A stretch of DNA of 64,000 nt from Dioscorea cayenensis subsp. rotundata (GCF_009730915.1 NC_052471.1:30166185-30230184); one strand, 5' to 3'. Positions 37,309 to 50,605 are shown, counted from the first letter of the stretch. A program made the numbers and translations. Notes: generated from the letters alone by a model not told the origin.

Positions 37309-37954
37309 ATGCCTAATGAAGTGTCATGCATTATCCATTCTTGATGGGTTTCACCATTTTTGTTATGTTGTATCACCCTTTTTTTATCGAATGTTAGCCG
37401 GAATGCCAAATAAGGCAAATGCAGGTTCTTTACCTGTTATGTTTGATCCTGAGTAGACCATTGATGATGATGGTTTGTTTGTTCATTTTGATACTTGTTT
37501 ATCAATGGCTTTTGATCAGCTTAGGGGAAAAAACATTGTTGTTTGTTCATCGTCATGGTTTCACTTCCATGAGAGAATTCACTTTGAAATTTCTGTTACA
37601 TTTACTCTGATAAGTGAAGACATCTCATTCTTTTGTTGTGTTTGTCTTTCTTTTCAAATATTGTTTTATGTGAAATTCCTGAATTAGATCTCTTGGAACA
37701 ATATGATATATATCAGTCACAAAGCTAACTGACCTTGTAGAACAACAATATATTTCAGATTAGCAGGAGAGAAATAGGATCACAATGAATAGTGACCATT
37801 TAAGTGGAACTTCATATGATCAAATAGAATCAAGCCTTAACATTTCTTTCTTCCATCCCTTCTGTTTCCTTCTGTGCCTATAAGGAAAAAAATAAAATAA
37901 AATAAAACATATATACAAGCAGACTTCAGGCTGCTTCTGGTGATGTTCTTTTCA
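37309..37954. other. Convergent 3' flanks of the PPR gene (+) and the kinase gene (-)
   Basis: T-rich to A-rich sequence between two stop codons, expected to hold both 3' UTRs. An AAAAT-type run lies near 37887-37910. No gene was seen. Confidence 0.55.
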
Positions 37955-40871
37955 TCAAAGTGACCGAATATTTGACGACACAAATGATTCAAAACGGGGT
38001 TCGGTTAGGTCAACTGTTCCATCATCGGAGGCCCTTCCGCTATGGTTTCCCTTTGATGTCAAGAATATTAGTCTCTCCATGTATTCAGCTGATAGTATCA
38101 TTTCTGCATTGTTCTGTGGAGCCTTGCAAATATATCTATCAACTGCCAGAGGCCATGAGCTCCGCGCGTTCCATCTCACTGAAGACGGACAACTCCTTTC
38201 CATGTTCCCAAGGGAACCACCGTCAATTCTATCTGATTCAGGAATGCTCTTGATACTCTGGGATGAAGATGATGAACCCTGTTTGGCCTGAATGAGAAGC
38301 AGTCAAATAAGAAACAAACGTATGTAACAGTTAAACTAACTTCGGCTGCAGAAAAATCGCATGAAGCTGTGCTACCATGAATAAACTTGCAGGCAAGGTT
38401 CTCCTCTTGGTTTTATCAGGCGAAATTATGGAGAGTATTTGAACAATTTCACTCATCGTTGGTCGAGAGTCCGGATCCCATTGCAGGCATTCTCTAGCTA
38501 AATGAGCCATAATTTGCATTTCCTCTTCTGGGAACTTACCTCTCAGAACAGGGTCAGGCAGCTCTGAAACAACCAGCGTACTATCTCGCAACCTAGCCTT
38601 TGCCTGCAAACTCATGAAAGCTTTTCATTCTCTGAATCTTGTTCTAGAGTGACTGGCACTAAATGAAATTGTTGCATTTGGATGCTTACCCACATTACAA
38701 GGCTTTCATGGGTCTTGTTAGATGATTTCTGTATAGGTTGCCGACCGGTAATCAACTCCAGAACCACCACACCGAAACTGAAAACATCTGATTTTAGTGT
38801 AGCCTTTCCCACGATAGCGTACTCAGGGGCAAAATATCCGAAAGTCCCTAACATTCTCGCTGGAGAGTTCGTGCAACTTGTGATATCATCAGCCATTAGC
38901 CGTTTGGCCATACCGAGATCAGTTATCTGCATATCAAAAAAGAAACTAACCAAGTCAAATGTTTGATTCAATCTTCATGACTGATCGGTTATCCACTGAG
39001 TAATAAACTAGAATAGGTTATTAAGTATGAAAGAAGTTAAGCGATAACTCATGGTTCAACCTTAGCTCTGTACTTGTCATCTAAAAGAATGTTGGTGGAC
39101 TTGATGTCTCGATGCAATATCCTTGGAGCAGCTGCTTCATGAAGATATTCCAAGCCTTTTGCAGCTCCGATGGCAATCGCAACACGGGTTTCCCAGTCTA
39201 TGGGTTCCTTTCCTTTTGCGTCCAGGCAATCACGCAAATTACCATTCGCTAAATACTCAAAAACTAGCAGCTTCACAGATTGTCTTCCTTGGGACTCTAA
39301 GCAGTATCCGAGCAAAGGTACTACATGACAGTGGTTTAGTCTTGCTAGCATTTCAATCTAAGATATGAAAGGAAAAACAATAATCCTTATGTCAGAAGAG
39401 CATGCAGATGAATCAAGATAAAATTCATGAATACAGTTAGAAGATTTTGATTTAAATCGAATCGACTATGATACTGCTATCAGCATCATTAACACCTTAA
39501 AAATGAGCAAAAATGTTTGTCTAATTAGTAATTATTGCTCTCAAAATGGCTAAAACTAATAATACCTCAGCCAGAAAGTCATTGTCTTCTTGCCCTGCAG
39601 GCGGCTTTAGTTTCTTAACAGCAATAGCTCTTCCATTTCTAAGTTTGCCATAGTATACATCGCTGCTTGCCCCGCATCCTATGAGATTATCATTTGAAAA
39701 TTTATTGGTCGCTTGATCTAATTCCACATAAGAAAATTGCGTGATTGTGCCTGGTATAGCTCCTTTTTCACTTCCCAACCATGACGGCCAGCGGAAAAGA
39801 CCTGCTGCGGGAGATCAGAATACAAGTTTTTATTAAATATCTTACTATTAGTATCTGTTCAAGAAAACTATAAGAGATGCACATTGATATAATCTTACCA
39901 ATGATTGGGCTCTTGACAGGAAACCCTTGGAATGAACCAGACTGATCACTCATCAAGTTAATCCTACTGTTCCAACTTGTTTCCTTGTCAGATAATGTTG
40001 TAATTGTTTGGACAGAGAGCTTGTCCTTCTTATAGCAGTAGCATGCTGCAGAAGCAAAAACTGCAATCGTTGTGAGCAAGCCGCAGAGTAGGAGGACGGC
40101 TATAACGGCTTTGTTAGAGAAAGGCTTCTTTGCAGCTGTCGATGATTCTAGCATGTCTGTCATCACCACATAGGATACAAAATTAACTCAACATCACTAG
40201 AGTTGCTCCATTAATATAATACACTATATCCTGAGAGGATTTAAGAATATACCAGATGTGCAATTGCAAGCAGAAAAACAACCGGCGTCTTTGATGTAGC
40301 CTGGAGTCTTGGGAGATGAACCTTCAGACGAGCACGAACAATTCCATCTTTCTCCATCTGTCAACATATATGATCATAATTCGATGTAAAATGACAGAAT
40401 GCTCATTGAGGATTTCATGATTTAATGGACAACAAATATAAATACTTCTTCATTAGTACATCAGCTTGACATGTGAATTAAAAATAATTTAAAGGAAAAT
40501 AATCAACAATGTTGCCATACCAAGGACACAATCACAAGATGTAGAACAATTGATCGTGGGAGTGTAATTCTGCGGTTCTAGAGGATTGGGGTCGCATATA
40601 CATGCCCATCTGAGTCTTCCGAACTCATCTAAAAGAATTTCAATGGAAAATGAAATCAGTGAATTGTACTCCTTGACATTTCAATAAAGTGATCCAATTG
40701 CAATCTATCGCAGCCTTTTATGTTTGATATATATATATATATATTGTGTATGATCAGCAGTCTGTCGCACAATTGAGATATTTTTGAGTACTAACCGCAT
40801 GATATTGATCGAAACCAGAACGATGCAAAGACGAAACCGAGAGTGATTTTCCAATTTAGCTCCATCAGCAT
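37955..40871 (-). CDS. NCRK: Receptor-like Ser/Thr kinase, NCRK type
   Basis: Nine exons: 40871-40796, 40628-40521, 40357-40253, 40156-39899, 39801-39566, 39357-39061, 38926-38690, 38603-38376 and 38287-37955, all phase-consistent, 625 residues. There is a signal peptide (about 1-24), a small Cys-rich ectodomain (about 25-97, CSTSCDC and CFSACNC motifs) and a membrane segment at about 113-137. The kinase domain has a glycine loop (GCGASSDVY), K245 (AVKK), HRD at 343-345 (LHRDIKSTN), DLG in place of DFG (ITDLGMAK) and APE (YFAPEY), so catalytic residues are present. Cys pattern, juxtamembrane DKETSWNS and kinase wording match Arabidopsis NCRK, a plasma-membrane/endosomal RLCK-like kinase reported to bind ROP GTPases. 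The acceptor of exon 5 is a NAGNAG. The C-terminal 110 residues are Ser-rich and longer than in Arabidopsis. An eroded 3' copy lies at 31081-31745. Confidence 0.92.
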
Positions 40872-42972
40872 TGATTTAATTCTTCAAGACAACCAATTAT
40901 TCAATTCCATTTATTGTCCTGTTTCAGAAACGCAATAAATAAAACAAAAATATATTGAGATTTAGACATGAAAGAAGGCCAAAATTGTTGAAGTTCTTCA
41001 AGCAAGAGATATTGGAAAAGAGGACAAGAATCCTTCAAGAGTTGGAAATAGCAAGTACATCCAAAAATGAAAAATAGTGAGGATTCTGTTGCAAGTAAAG
41101 GAAAGATAATTCTGATTCCAGAGCATGACTTCTGTAGGAAACAAGAAATTTAAACAAAAAAAGCAATCACATTAATAATGAACATGAATGATGAGTGCTG
41201 CATAAGCAAAAATAAGATGATTCTAATTCTTGAGCAATCCACCAAACAAACATGAATGATAAGAAAAAGAACACAGATATCCGCTCACCAAACTAACCAC
41301 ATTTACTGTGTTAAAACATGATTCAAAATGGCACACATACCAGTGAGTGTGTTGACTACATGAATTATCCTCTGATGAGAAAACAGGCATAAAGAACAGA
41401 TAGAAACCCACAAAAAGAGAAAACCCAAAACAAAACAAATGGGGAACATCCAATATAAGTTCTGAGAACAAGCATGGAAGAGAGAAAGTTACATACCCCA
41501 AATTATCTCTGAGGAGAGATACTCCAAATCTGGAAGCTCACTGATAAAAGAAACAAGACAGTGGTACTAAGCACCCTGCACTTGGTTGCATAAGTGTGCT
41601 AGAGGTGCTGCCTGAATCCAAGACAAGGAATGGAATGGGGTCAGATAAACATCACCAGATGAACCATTAAAATTAATAAGAGCAAGAAAATAGGATATTG
41701 ATTGAGAAATACAACGCTAGTGAGAAGACAGCTCCACAAAAAACAAGAGGTCAAGAAGAAAACTCCCCAGTACCCAACTCAGCCATCTCAGAACTTGAAA
41801 GTGACTCTCCAACCATTAAAATGAAAGTCAGAAAATAGAGAGGAAAAAGAAAAAGAATACAAAAAACACAGCTTTACAATAAAGAAACAGAATTCAAATC
41901 TTCAACGGCTATGAAGAAATGTGAGTGAAAGTGGGAGTATTTATGATTTATGATGAAAACAAAGCCTTTGCTTTGAAGACATGCAGTAATAAATAAAAGG
42001 ATTAGCCTCTAGATTCACCCCCTGCTTTCTCAAATCACACTCCCATAGAAGTATTGATTACTGGGAAAGTTTGGTGGATCTGTGAGTTTAGACATAAATA
42101 AATACACAAAATAAATAGAGCAAATTAATATAGTAAAAACTTTCAGACTTACAATTTAGATTGGTGTCGGCTCGTGGTACGGTGTGGAGCGGATCTGGTA
42201 ATATGTCAAGAGAAGGGACCTACATATACATAACAACACATATAATGCACTGCTGCATGACACTTCACTGTTGAGGGACCACAGAAACAGACTGTAGATA
42301 TTGAACAGTGTACAGTATGCCGTGTTGTGTCTCTGGTGTATTATTAATTGAAATGCAAGACAACTGGGGAGACATGGAAAATCAGAAACTATAATAAATA
42401 GATTGAGATTATAAATAAGGAATCCGTGATTGTTTCCAAGGTATAAATGGATAAGGGTCAGACTTCGCTCATACAGCCAGTAATAATATAACAAAAGAGT
42501 AGAAAGAACAAGATCCATAGATTTGAGAAATGAAATGGAACAAATATAGAGAGCATCAAGTATTATACCAAGAGAAGAATGCCACCCCCCAGAGTACACC
42601 CCTTATACCACCCAATATTCGAAGGGAAAGCCTTCTCTTATATACATCACCAAAAAAAGGAAAAAAATAAAAACCACTAGATAATTTAGCCCAAAAAAAA
42701 AAAAATCCCAACTCAATAATAAGCAGCACCTCCTTTCACCATCCACCCCTTCCATTTTCATCCACCTATCCAATCCTTATTCATTTACAATACACAAATT
42801 ACACCCCTTCACAATGTAAATAGCAATCCATAGCTCCTGCTGAATTTTTCTTTTCTCCAATATGTCTCCACACCCACCACCAAAAACCAGAAGGAAATAG
42901 GGAGGTATTGAACAAAAACTAGGACAAAATCATTCCATTCTCTTTGGTTATTTGCGAAGAAGAATGCTGAAG
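40872..42972. other. 5' region of the kinase gene and 3' side of the RING/vWA gene
   Basis: About 2.1 kb without supported coding sequence. It should hold the leader (possibly with an intron, unresolved) and promoter of the kinase, and the 3' UTR of the RING gene at its right end. The 147-codon ORF at 42156-42599 is Leu/Ser/Tyr-rich and has no recognisable domain. Confidence 0.5.
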
Positions 42973-45900
42973 TTACCTAGGTTGTGGTCTTGCTGGGAAG
43001 GACCTTGAAGGTCTGATCGGTGGATTTGGGCGTCGGACTGAAGGACTAAATGTCTGGGACCTCTGCAGCATGTCAACCATAGATGGGGTCTGGTAAGCAT
43101 GAACAAGGCTATTGCTATCTGTCGAGTCCCCACGGGTTGTTGCCCTCTGCCATGAGTGCGAACTCAGCCCAGATAGCACATAAGCTCGTCCAGAAGCTTC
43201 GTACCGCTGCCGGCTGGCCATCCTATCCTGCATCTCCTTCAGCTCCACATCGAGTGCTGAGCAGAGCTGATCACCTGACCGGCCTGCAAGAGACTCTGCA
43301 AGCATCTTCCGGCAGCCCTCCAGTATGGATACTGCTTCTGAGAGCGAGCCCCTCTCAGCAGAAATTCTAGCATCTGCCATAGCCTCTGCAGCCCGAAGCC
43401 TGTTTCTTTGTCGATCAACCTCAATTGACATTGCCTGTGCCATTAGAGATCCTGGCCTTTGGATCCTCACCTCTTCACTTTGTAGATGAACCATCTCCTG
43501 GGATACTGGATCTCTATAAACACAATTCACTTTCAGCAGCACAGTCTCTTCACTGCTGGGGGGAACAGCAACAGAGACCAAGAAATCCCTCTCTTCATCA
43601 GCATACAAGTCCCCGACATTGATCGATCCCACATGACCATTGTCCACTACTTGGTTAGGGTAGCTGCCAGATTTAATGCAGTTGATGCGCACACCAGGAT
43701 GCCCACATTCCACCCCCACCCGCATTTCCTGCACCACCACGCTCAGAAGACCACCGATGCACTGTGCAAATGCATCCTGGATCACACCTTCAGCCTCAAT
43801 AAAAGAAAAGGTCCCACCAGATGTTTCTGAGATCGAATGCATCGAGGCAGAGTCATGATCCACACCAAAACCAAAGGCATGTACTGGAATTTGATGCCCT
43901 GAGCCACCAAGGATAGATGATGGCACAAGGGATCGATAGTCAGGCTGTGCATGGCGGCTACCAGTAGCAGCAGAGATTGTGTAAGTGTCTTGACCATCAG
44001 ACAAAAGGATGATGCTACACACTGGATTTTTCTCCTTTCGATCTTCAATTACTTTGGCACCCTTCCGAAGGCCCTCAGCGATGTTAGTTCCACCGCTGGA
44101 GACCAAGGAATTAACAGCTTGAAGGGCTTGTTGCCGGCCAGATTCAGACATCAGACGAAGGTGGAAAAGCCTCCGTGCAGTGGATGAAAAGGCAATGACT
44201 GAAAGCCGATCAGCTGGTCCAAGATTCTGAATCACAAAACCCATAGCCCTTTTCAATAGGGCAAGCTTAGTGCCAGCCATACTGCCACTAACATCAAGCA
44301 CAGTAACAAGGTCAACAGGAGCACGGGTGGTTTGTGAGGCTGGCAGGTTCGACTGGATATTTTGGCCAGATATCTCCCTTGTACTAGCAAGAGGGGCTTT
44401 AAGGTGGATTAAAGCAAAAAAGTTCTCTTCAGAAGCTAACTGCGGAACAGCTGAGAATTCAGGGTATGTCTTAATCTCTACTGTCTTAATACACCCATGC
44501 TGAGAATCATTGGTCGCTTCAGTATGGGAGTCCAAAGGCTCATCATCATCAAATACACCTGGTTCTGAAGCATGGAAGAGAGGAGTGAGATGATGTGGTC
44601 GGTTGGAAGAGTCAACACGAGGAAGTCGGCGCAAGATAGTCATAAAGCCATCATCTTGTGGGCCAATTCAGCGGGTTCCCTCTGGTTCTTCCACGAGGAA
44701 GCTCAGAAGCTGGGGGTCCTTGGAAAGGGATCTCCTTCCATTTTGACCGGCAAACTGGGCACACATGATTCCCATGCTTCACATTTGAGGTGATGCAGTG
44801 GAAATGAAATGTGTGGGAGCATTCTGCAGTGAAGAGAGCATGACCTTGGCCAGGTTTCATAGTGCCCAGACAAATAGCACATGTTCGCTGAAAAAACAAA
44901 GGTTTGAGAATCAGTAAAAAAGGAATTCAATAGACAATGCAAGCAAGGAAGTTGGCACAGAAATAGCCAAGGATTACTTATGGACTCTAACAAGCACAAC
45001 AGCCTGAGCACACACAACGCCAAAAGGGAAGATCATTCCCACAAAGTGCAACAGCTTGCCTTTTTTTATGCATATAAAGAAAGGCCTATTAGGAGAACAC
45101 CAAGTTATTTTCAAACATGTGATTTCCACATTTGTGTAATCTAACAGACTCATAATTGCATCTATTCCACAAACAAAAAGCAGCCAATGTGATCATTATT
45201 TTCAATCAACTCTCCTATTTGAAATTTTCCTATATTACAAACTACAAAATCAGTACTTTGACAAATGTACATGATATACAGAATAACACTGCAGCTTTCA
45301 AATGAGGAACAACTTAATTCATGAAAACCAGGTAAAGCAAGATTGCCTCCAAAGCCACTCACTCAAGAGTTTTAATCTTTTCTTGCACACTTCTTAGAAA
45401 GAAAGCCAAAGTGATGCTAGATTAACTCAAAGCAGAAGAAAGGCAAGCATTCACATTGCAATGGAGTCGTTAATTATATATTCCCCAAATATTGGCACAG
45501 AAAACCAACTTTGCCATATAGTAATAGATCTCAACTTCTCATAAATAATATTACATTACACTTCCTTCCTCATTCATGTTTTGTCACAACCATTAGCAAA
45601 CCTGAAAAATACAAGAGAACTGGTCCACAATTATAAGTTTATTTTGCCAAAACCAACTTTACCAAATCACAACAGTTCCGAACTAATTATAAGTAATATT
45701 ATGTTAAGCTTCCTCCCTCACTCACGTTTTGTCACAACCAACTACAACATGAATTATTCAAGAAAATGGTCCCCAATTAAAACTTTGTTTTGACAAAAGG
45801 CCTTCATCTTTTGTGTGTGACTCCAGTTGTCAACCAGGACCACCACATTTAAATTGAGATGATCACTGTCAAACAAAGCAATTACTAAAACTAAAAAGTC

Positions 45901-47586
45901 ATCATGTGTTTGTCAGGAGGAGGATCAAGTGCTACTATAATGATATTCATTTGCCTAAACCTAAAGAAACCCATTATCAAGAATCAGGGAGCTTTGAGGT
46001 TGATGAGAAACAATTAAGCACATAGTTCTTAGACGTAGCATAGGCCATCGAAGCAAATCAAATTATGAATAATTTTAAGATATCCTCAGCAGTCAGAAGT
46101 AGCTCAATCTTCTTCTGAGAACAGAAATCTCTTCAGGGCCAAAGGAAGTAGCCTCTCATAAATTTTTCACATAACAGATAAAAAGAAAGTCAACAAAATC
46201 ATTTTCCAGGGGAAAAACAACTTTCATGTTTTCAAATGATACAGTAATTTCATTTGGCAACATGGCTGACCAGCTAGCTTGGCAAAATCCAAAAAGACAG
46301 CCGGTCATAAATTTTCTCATTAACAGATAGAAAGAAAGTTAATTTGATAAGCATTTTCTGGGGGGAAAAATTTAATCAACTTTCATTGCTTGAAATGATA
46401 CAGTAATTTTATTTGCAAACATAGTCAGCAGGTCAGCTAGCTTGGCAAAATTCACAAAGGTCCAATCAGAGCACTATGTTCTAAGGGATACAAGCCAAGC
46501 GGCAATGGGAGGTCAACTGCTCAAGATGTAAAGTATTCAACTTATTTTCCATGTGAGGTGGCACGGACAACACGATTTAATAGTGTAATAGACTATTCAA
46601 AGACAATGACAAATTAAGTAGTGACCACAAGCACGCTATGTTTTTTATGCCGTCTCTAATATTCAACGGGGAAAAGTGGTTGGTCACTAAATAACCTACA
46701 GAGTTTCAAGGTTGTATAAAAAAAACAGAGAGCAAAGACCATTTACAAGGCCAGACACGTACAAAGCAAATTACTTCAGAAAGAGTACAAGAAAATTGCA
46801 AACCGATCAAAAACCAATACCATGACCAATTAATAAGAAAGCGGATCAGAAGTATCACTGAAGCTAAAGAAATTCATTAGCAAATGATGGAAAGCTGAGG
46901 ATTTGCAACAAAGCTTTCATCCGTCGAGTAACAGTGATTCAACCAAGCAAGAAGGCACTTTCCCTTTCAGGGTGGGACTAATGGGTTGAAACAAAGGCAA
47001 GTAATCAGGAGTCCCCCTTTTCTATTCTATTAAGGCAAGAAGACACTGGTCCTAAAGGGACTACACCGCTTTATCCCCACAAAAGCAATGAACGCAAGTA
47101 AAAAAGAAGAGGAGCCCACGAAAGAAGAAAACAAAACACCATCATCCAGCTCCATGATTTGAAACAACAGCTGCAAAAGATGCCACGACGCAAACTTCAG
47201 AGGTTCCCAAAGAAAGCACCAACGCCATCACCACCACCACCACCACATTATCAAAAACATCAAGCCGAAGTAATAAAAGAAGAAAAAAATCCATCTTTTT
47301 CCATAAAAAAAATTCTCAAATAAATAGAAAAAAAAAAAGACAGGACCTTTGAGGATCGGCTGCCTGATTTAGACAGCCGAAGGCCAGAAGAAGTCGGAAC
47401 TGGAGTAGTAGGCATGAGAACCCCAAAATCCGAGCCGCCGGCAGCCGGCGAACCATCAACAGCAGTCGAGAACCTCGTCTCCGGCTCTTCAGATGGAGGA
47501 GAGACATCATCATCTAAGGTTCTGGGAACGTAGACACACAGATTAAGCCCTAAAGCGAGCTTAGCCTTCCTCCATGTACTTCCCAT
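42973..47586 (-). CDS. RING-finger and von Willebrand A protein, WAV3/EDA40-like E3 ubiquitin ligase
   Basis: Two exons, 47586-47347 (80 codons) and 44887-42973, with a phase-0 intron of about 2.46 kb; about 717 residues. The N-terminus MGSTWRKAKLALGLNLCVYV is typical of the subgroup. A RING finger follows at about 83-127 (CAICLG, CSHTFHFHC, CPVC; C3H2C3 pattern). Next come a linker and a vWA domain with a MIDAS motif (VLDVSGSMAGTK), LSDGQDTY and VHAFGFGVDHD, then the VWA-Hint-like C-terminal domain and a Ser/Pro/Arg tail ending in RPSRSFPARPQPR. Arabidopsis WAV3 relatives are E3 ligases needed for root gravitropism and polarity; the role here is inferred. Between RING and vWA the frame shifts by one surplus base at about 44670-44675 (TGGCCCACAAGATG, where homologues read WPQDDGFMTILRR). 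Both sides are otherwise intact. ATG chosen at MGSTWRK. Confidence 0.9.
44888..47346 (-). other. Large intron of the RING/vWA gene
   Basis: Donor AAAG/GTCCTG at 47347/47346 and acceptor TTTTTTCAG at 44888. Inside, two stretches resemble each other: 46150-46260 and 46305-46450, sharing CATAAATTTTxxCAxxxAACAGATA, AGAAAGT and CATTTTCxxGGGG...TGATACAGTAATTT. This is an intronic duplication with a period of about 150 bp. No nested gene was seen. Confidence 0.75.
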
Positions 47587-47900
47587 TCTCACCTAGGGTT
47601 TCTAGCACCCCCGATCTCCAATCTCCAGCTAAAACTCCTCCATCTCCGCCTCAGCCCTGGATCTGGAGCTTGGATTTGGTGACGCCGAGCCTTCGCTAGT
47701 CTCGAGAAACCCTAGAAACGGGTCAGAGGAGAGCACCTCAGCAGTGATGGCGAGAAAACAAGAGCAAGAGAGAGAGAAAGAGAGAAGCTTTGACCTTTGC
47801 GCTTTGAGAGCAGGCTTTTGGGAATGCGAGGTGGAGAAGTAGCGTAGAGGAATTTCGCTGTCCTCTTATATCAGCTGTTCTTCCCATAATACCCTTACCA
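47587..47900 (-). promoter_or_regulatory. Leader and core promoter of the RING/vWA gene
   Basis: CT-rich (on the minus strand) leader next to the ATG. A TATA-like GATATAAGAGG (minus strand) lies at 47863-47872, which would place transcription start near 47835. Confidence 0.5.
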
Positions 47901-49037
47901 TTTCACTTTATTTACGTATATGCCATTCAGCCGTTTCTCTTTATAATTATTAGCACCGAAATCTTAAATTTTAGCGGTTTAATTATATTTATATATTTAT
48001 TGAGTTGTTATAATAATTAAAAAAATTATTTAATTTTGTCATTATTGTCCCTAATCTATGTGCATTAACCATCACATGCATTCACTAATACAATAATTAA
48101 ATGCTAAAAAAAAATAAAACAATAACTAAAGATGATTTGATAAAAAAAAATAGTTTAAGATAAAACTAAAAATATAAGATTTATTTGGTAAAAATTAATG
48201 TATTAAGTGAATTAAAAAATACAAAATTAAGGAATAATTAAAAAAATAATAATAAACTTATATTAATAGCAATTTCTTAATTTATTGACATCAGATCTAT
48301 TGTTTCGAGTGAGGGAGTAGATGTGTTGAGAGCTTAAAAGACATGGTTGTGCCCGGATATGACTTGTATACATTTTGTAACAAAAAAATATTAAAAATTA
48401 AATATATATATTATGGCAATTGTGTAATAAAGAAGGCAGGGAGGGGCAATATGTAGAATGGTAATGGCATTGGAGCCACAAAGAATGAGGATAAAGAACA
48501 AGAGTGTGTGGCCAAAGGAGCTGAAATAAGATCTAAATTTTCAAAATGCAAAAAAATAATATAAATAAATAAATAAAATAACAAAGAGAAAAAGAAATAG
48601 GAAGGCAAAGTGGAAATGATGAAAAGAGTGGAAGAAAAGTGGAATGAATAATGATCCCTCTGGACATTGGATGGCATATTAAGTGGGGATTGGAATTAGT
48701 TGTTTCTTATCCAATTTATTACTGTTTAATTAAGTGGAATACATGATTATTCTCCTCATTAATTTTTTTAAAATTTTTTTCTTTGATTGATTTATAAGAT
48801 TTAATGATTATGATACGAAGTAGGCATGATTAAATTATCTCAAGGTTTCCATGAAAACGTGTCATTATGTTTATTGACAATTGATACTCCGAATACATTA
48901 GTCAACTTTAAATATATTCTATTTAAATGAAATTTCAAATCTTTTACTCGTTCAGGCTTCGGTATTATTTATTTTTCATATTTCAATTTTTTTAAAAAAA
49001 ATCAACATAGGACATTAATTGTCATTTGTTTTTGTTT

Positions 49038-49190
49038 TTATTTTTTTTTTGAAAAAAAAGTGGATAAACCACATTCATTAAGTAAAGAACACTCAAAGGA
49101 GCCGTGGCTCTAACAAAATAAATCACCAGAAGTGGTTGAAAGTACAATAGATAAAACAAAAACCAAAGAAAAAAAAAGGTAAAAAACCTA
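49038..49190 (-). mobile_element. 5'-truncated LINE 3' end
   Basis: On the plus strand a T run is followed by GAAAAAAAAGTGGATAAACCAC and ATTCATTAAG, the terminal signature of the LINE family in this window (tail read on the minus strand as GTGGTTTATCCAC plus poly-A). About 130 bp of 3' UTR-like sequence follows. Flanking GTTTTTATTT and GTTTATATTT may be an imperfect target-site duplication. Confidence 0.7.
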
Positions 49191-50499
49191 AAAGAATGGT
49201 GTTTATATTTAATTATATTATTATTTGAGAATTAAGTTATAAATAAAGTAATAATATTATGATGAATTTATAAAATTAATGCTACAATTTAAAATAAGAT
49301 GGTCCATCGATGATTGCGACAAGCTAATAATATATTGAAGCGAACAACAAATAAAACAACAAATATCAGTGACTCTCAGAAAATAATTGATGTAAATTAA
49401 GAGGTTGAGTGCCATAGATTAGTCAAATGTTGATCATCATTTTCACTAGTATTGATGTGAGAGAATAAGAAACTTAAGGTTTTATTTGACAATAGAGATA
49501 AAGTTTTCCAACTTGATTTTTTATTTGTCTTGGTTTATAAATATTTTAAAAAAAGCATTTGATTGATTTTGAGAAAAATCTAAATAAGTGGAAAAGAGCA
49601 ATAATTAAAAATATGGTTATTTAAATTCAACTGAATATTAAAAAAAAAAAACCATAGCTAAAATAAGAGTTCTTATGTGCCCAAGTATGAGTCTTTAGGT
49701 CAAACCTGAGCGGAAGTGGACGAAAGTGGTCTAATTTTTCTCATTTTTGGTATTTATTTGTGCTGACTGAAGTGGATTTTGAATTAAACTCATTTTAGAA
49801 TTTTTTTTTTACTGAAATGAGAGGAAGTGAACCAATTATAAAAACTCACTTTTTTCACTTCCAAAGGCATTTTTGAACTCATGGAACTTCACCCAACTCT
49901 TAAATTCTCCAGTTTTATTTTCACTTTCTGACAAATGAACACCAGAACTACTGAAAGTGATATCATTTCCCCCACTTCAGGGAAGTGACATTTCCCTTAC
50001 TTCCGCACTTCCACTCAGTTCCTTTCAAATGAACGGCCTCTAAGAGAGACTGAAAATGTAGTTAAGAAGGTGATTAGCAAATCCTCTATTGACAAGACAA
50101 GGATGATAAGGTTAACATACTGTTAAAGCCACTGTTGATAGATTATCTAATGTTAGAATCATATTATCCTGATTTAATCCATTATATATGTTAATTTTTT
50201 GGAGAACAAGATCCCATTACCTGTTGAAAATTTTAAAAATATATAAATAAAAAAAAACAATCACATGGTATGTAAAATGTAAGAGCTATTTAATGCCTTT
50301 GATAGGATTTGGAAGTTTTAGATTTTAATATAATCTTATTGGTTTTGGAACCAACATGGAAGTTTCACTATTTTATCTTGTATGACCATGATACTTGAAG
50401 AAAGACAAACTAGGAATGTATATATATATATATATATATATATAATACATATTGTACATGTTATATTACGTGGTTTTGTTCTTTTAATTTGCTAGAAAG

Positions 50500-50605
50500 A
50501 CAAGAGTAGCCAATAAATTTTTAGTCTATTGGTACTGAATTCTCTGCATAGGATATTTGTGTTTTTCTAATAAAATAGGTTTGAATCTTAACTCATAGAA
50601 AATAA
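50500..50605 (+). mobile_element. Possible SINE scrap
   Basis: AGTCTATTGGTACTGAATTC followed after about 45 bp by GGTTTGAATCTTAACTCATAG resembles the box A and box B region of the SINE at 28086 (GTGGTCTATTGGTA and GAGTTCGAATCATAAGT). No tail or target-site duplication was found. Confidence 0.4.

Noticed and set aside
42156-42599. 147-codon minus-strand ORF
   Set aside because: No domain or homologue recognised; it lies in the probable 5' region of the kinase and 3' flank of the RING gene.
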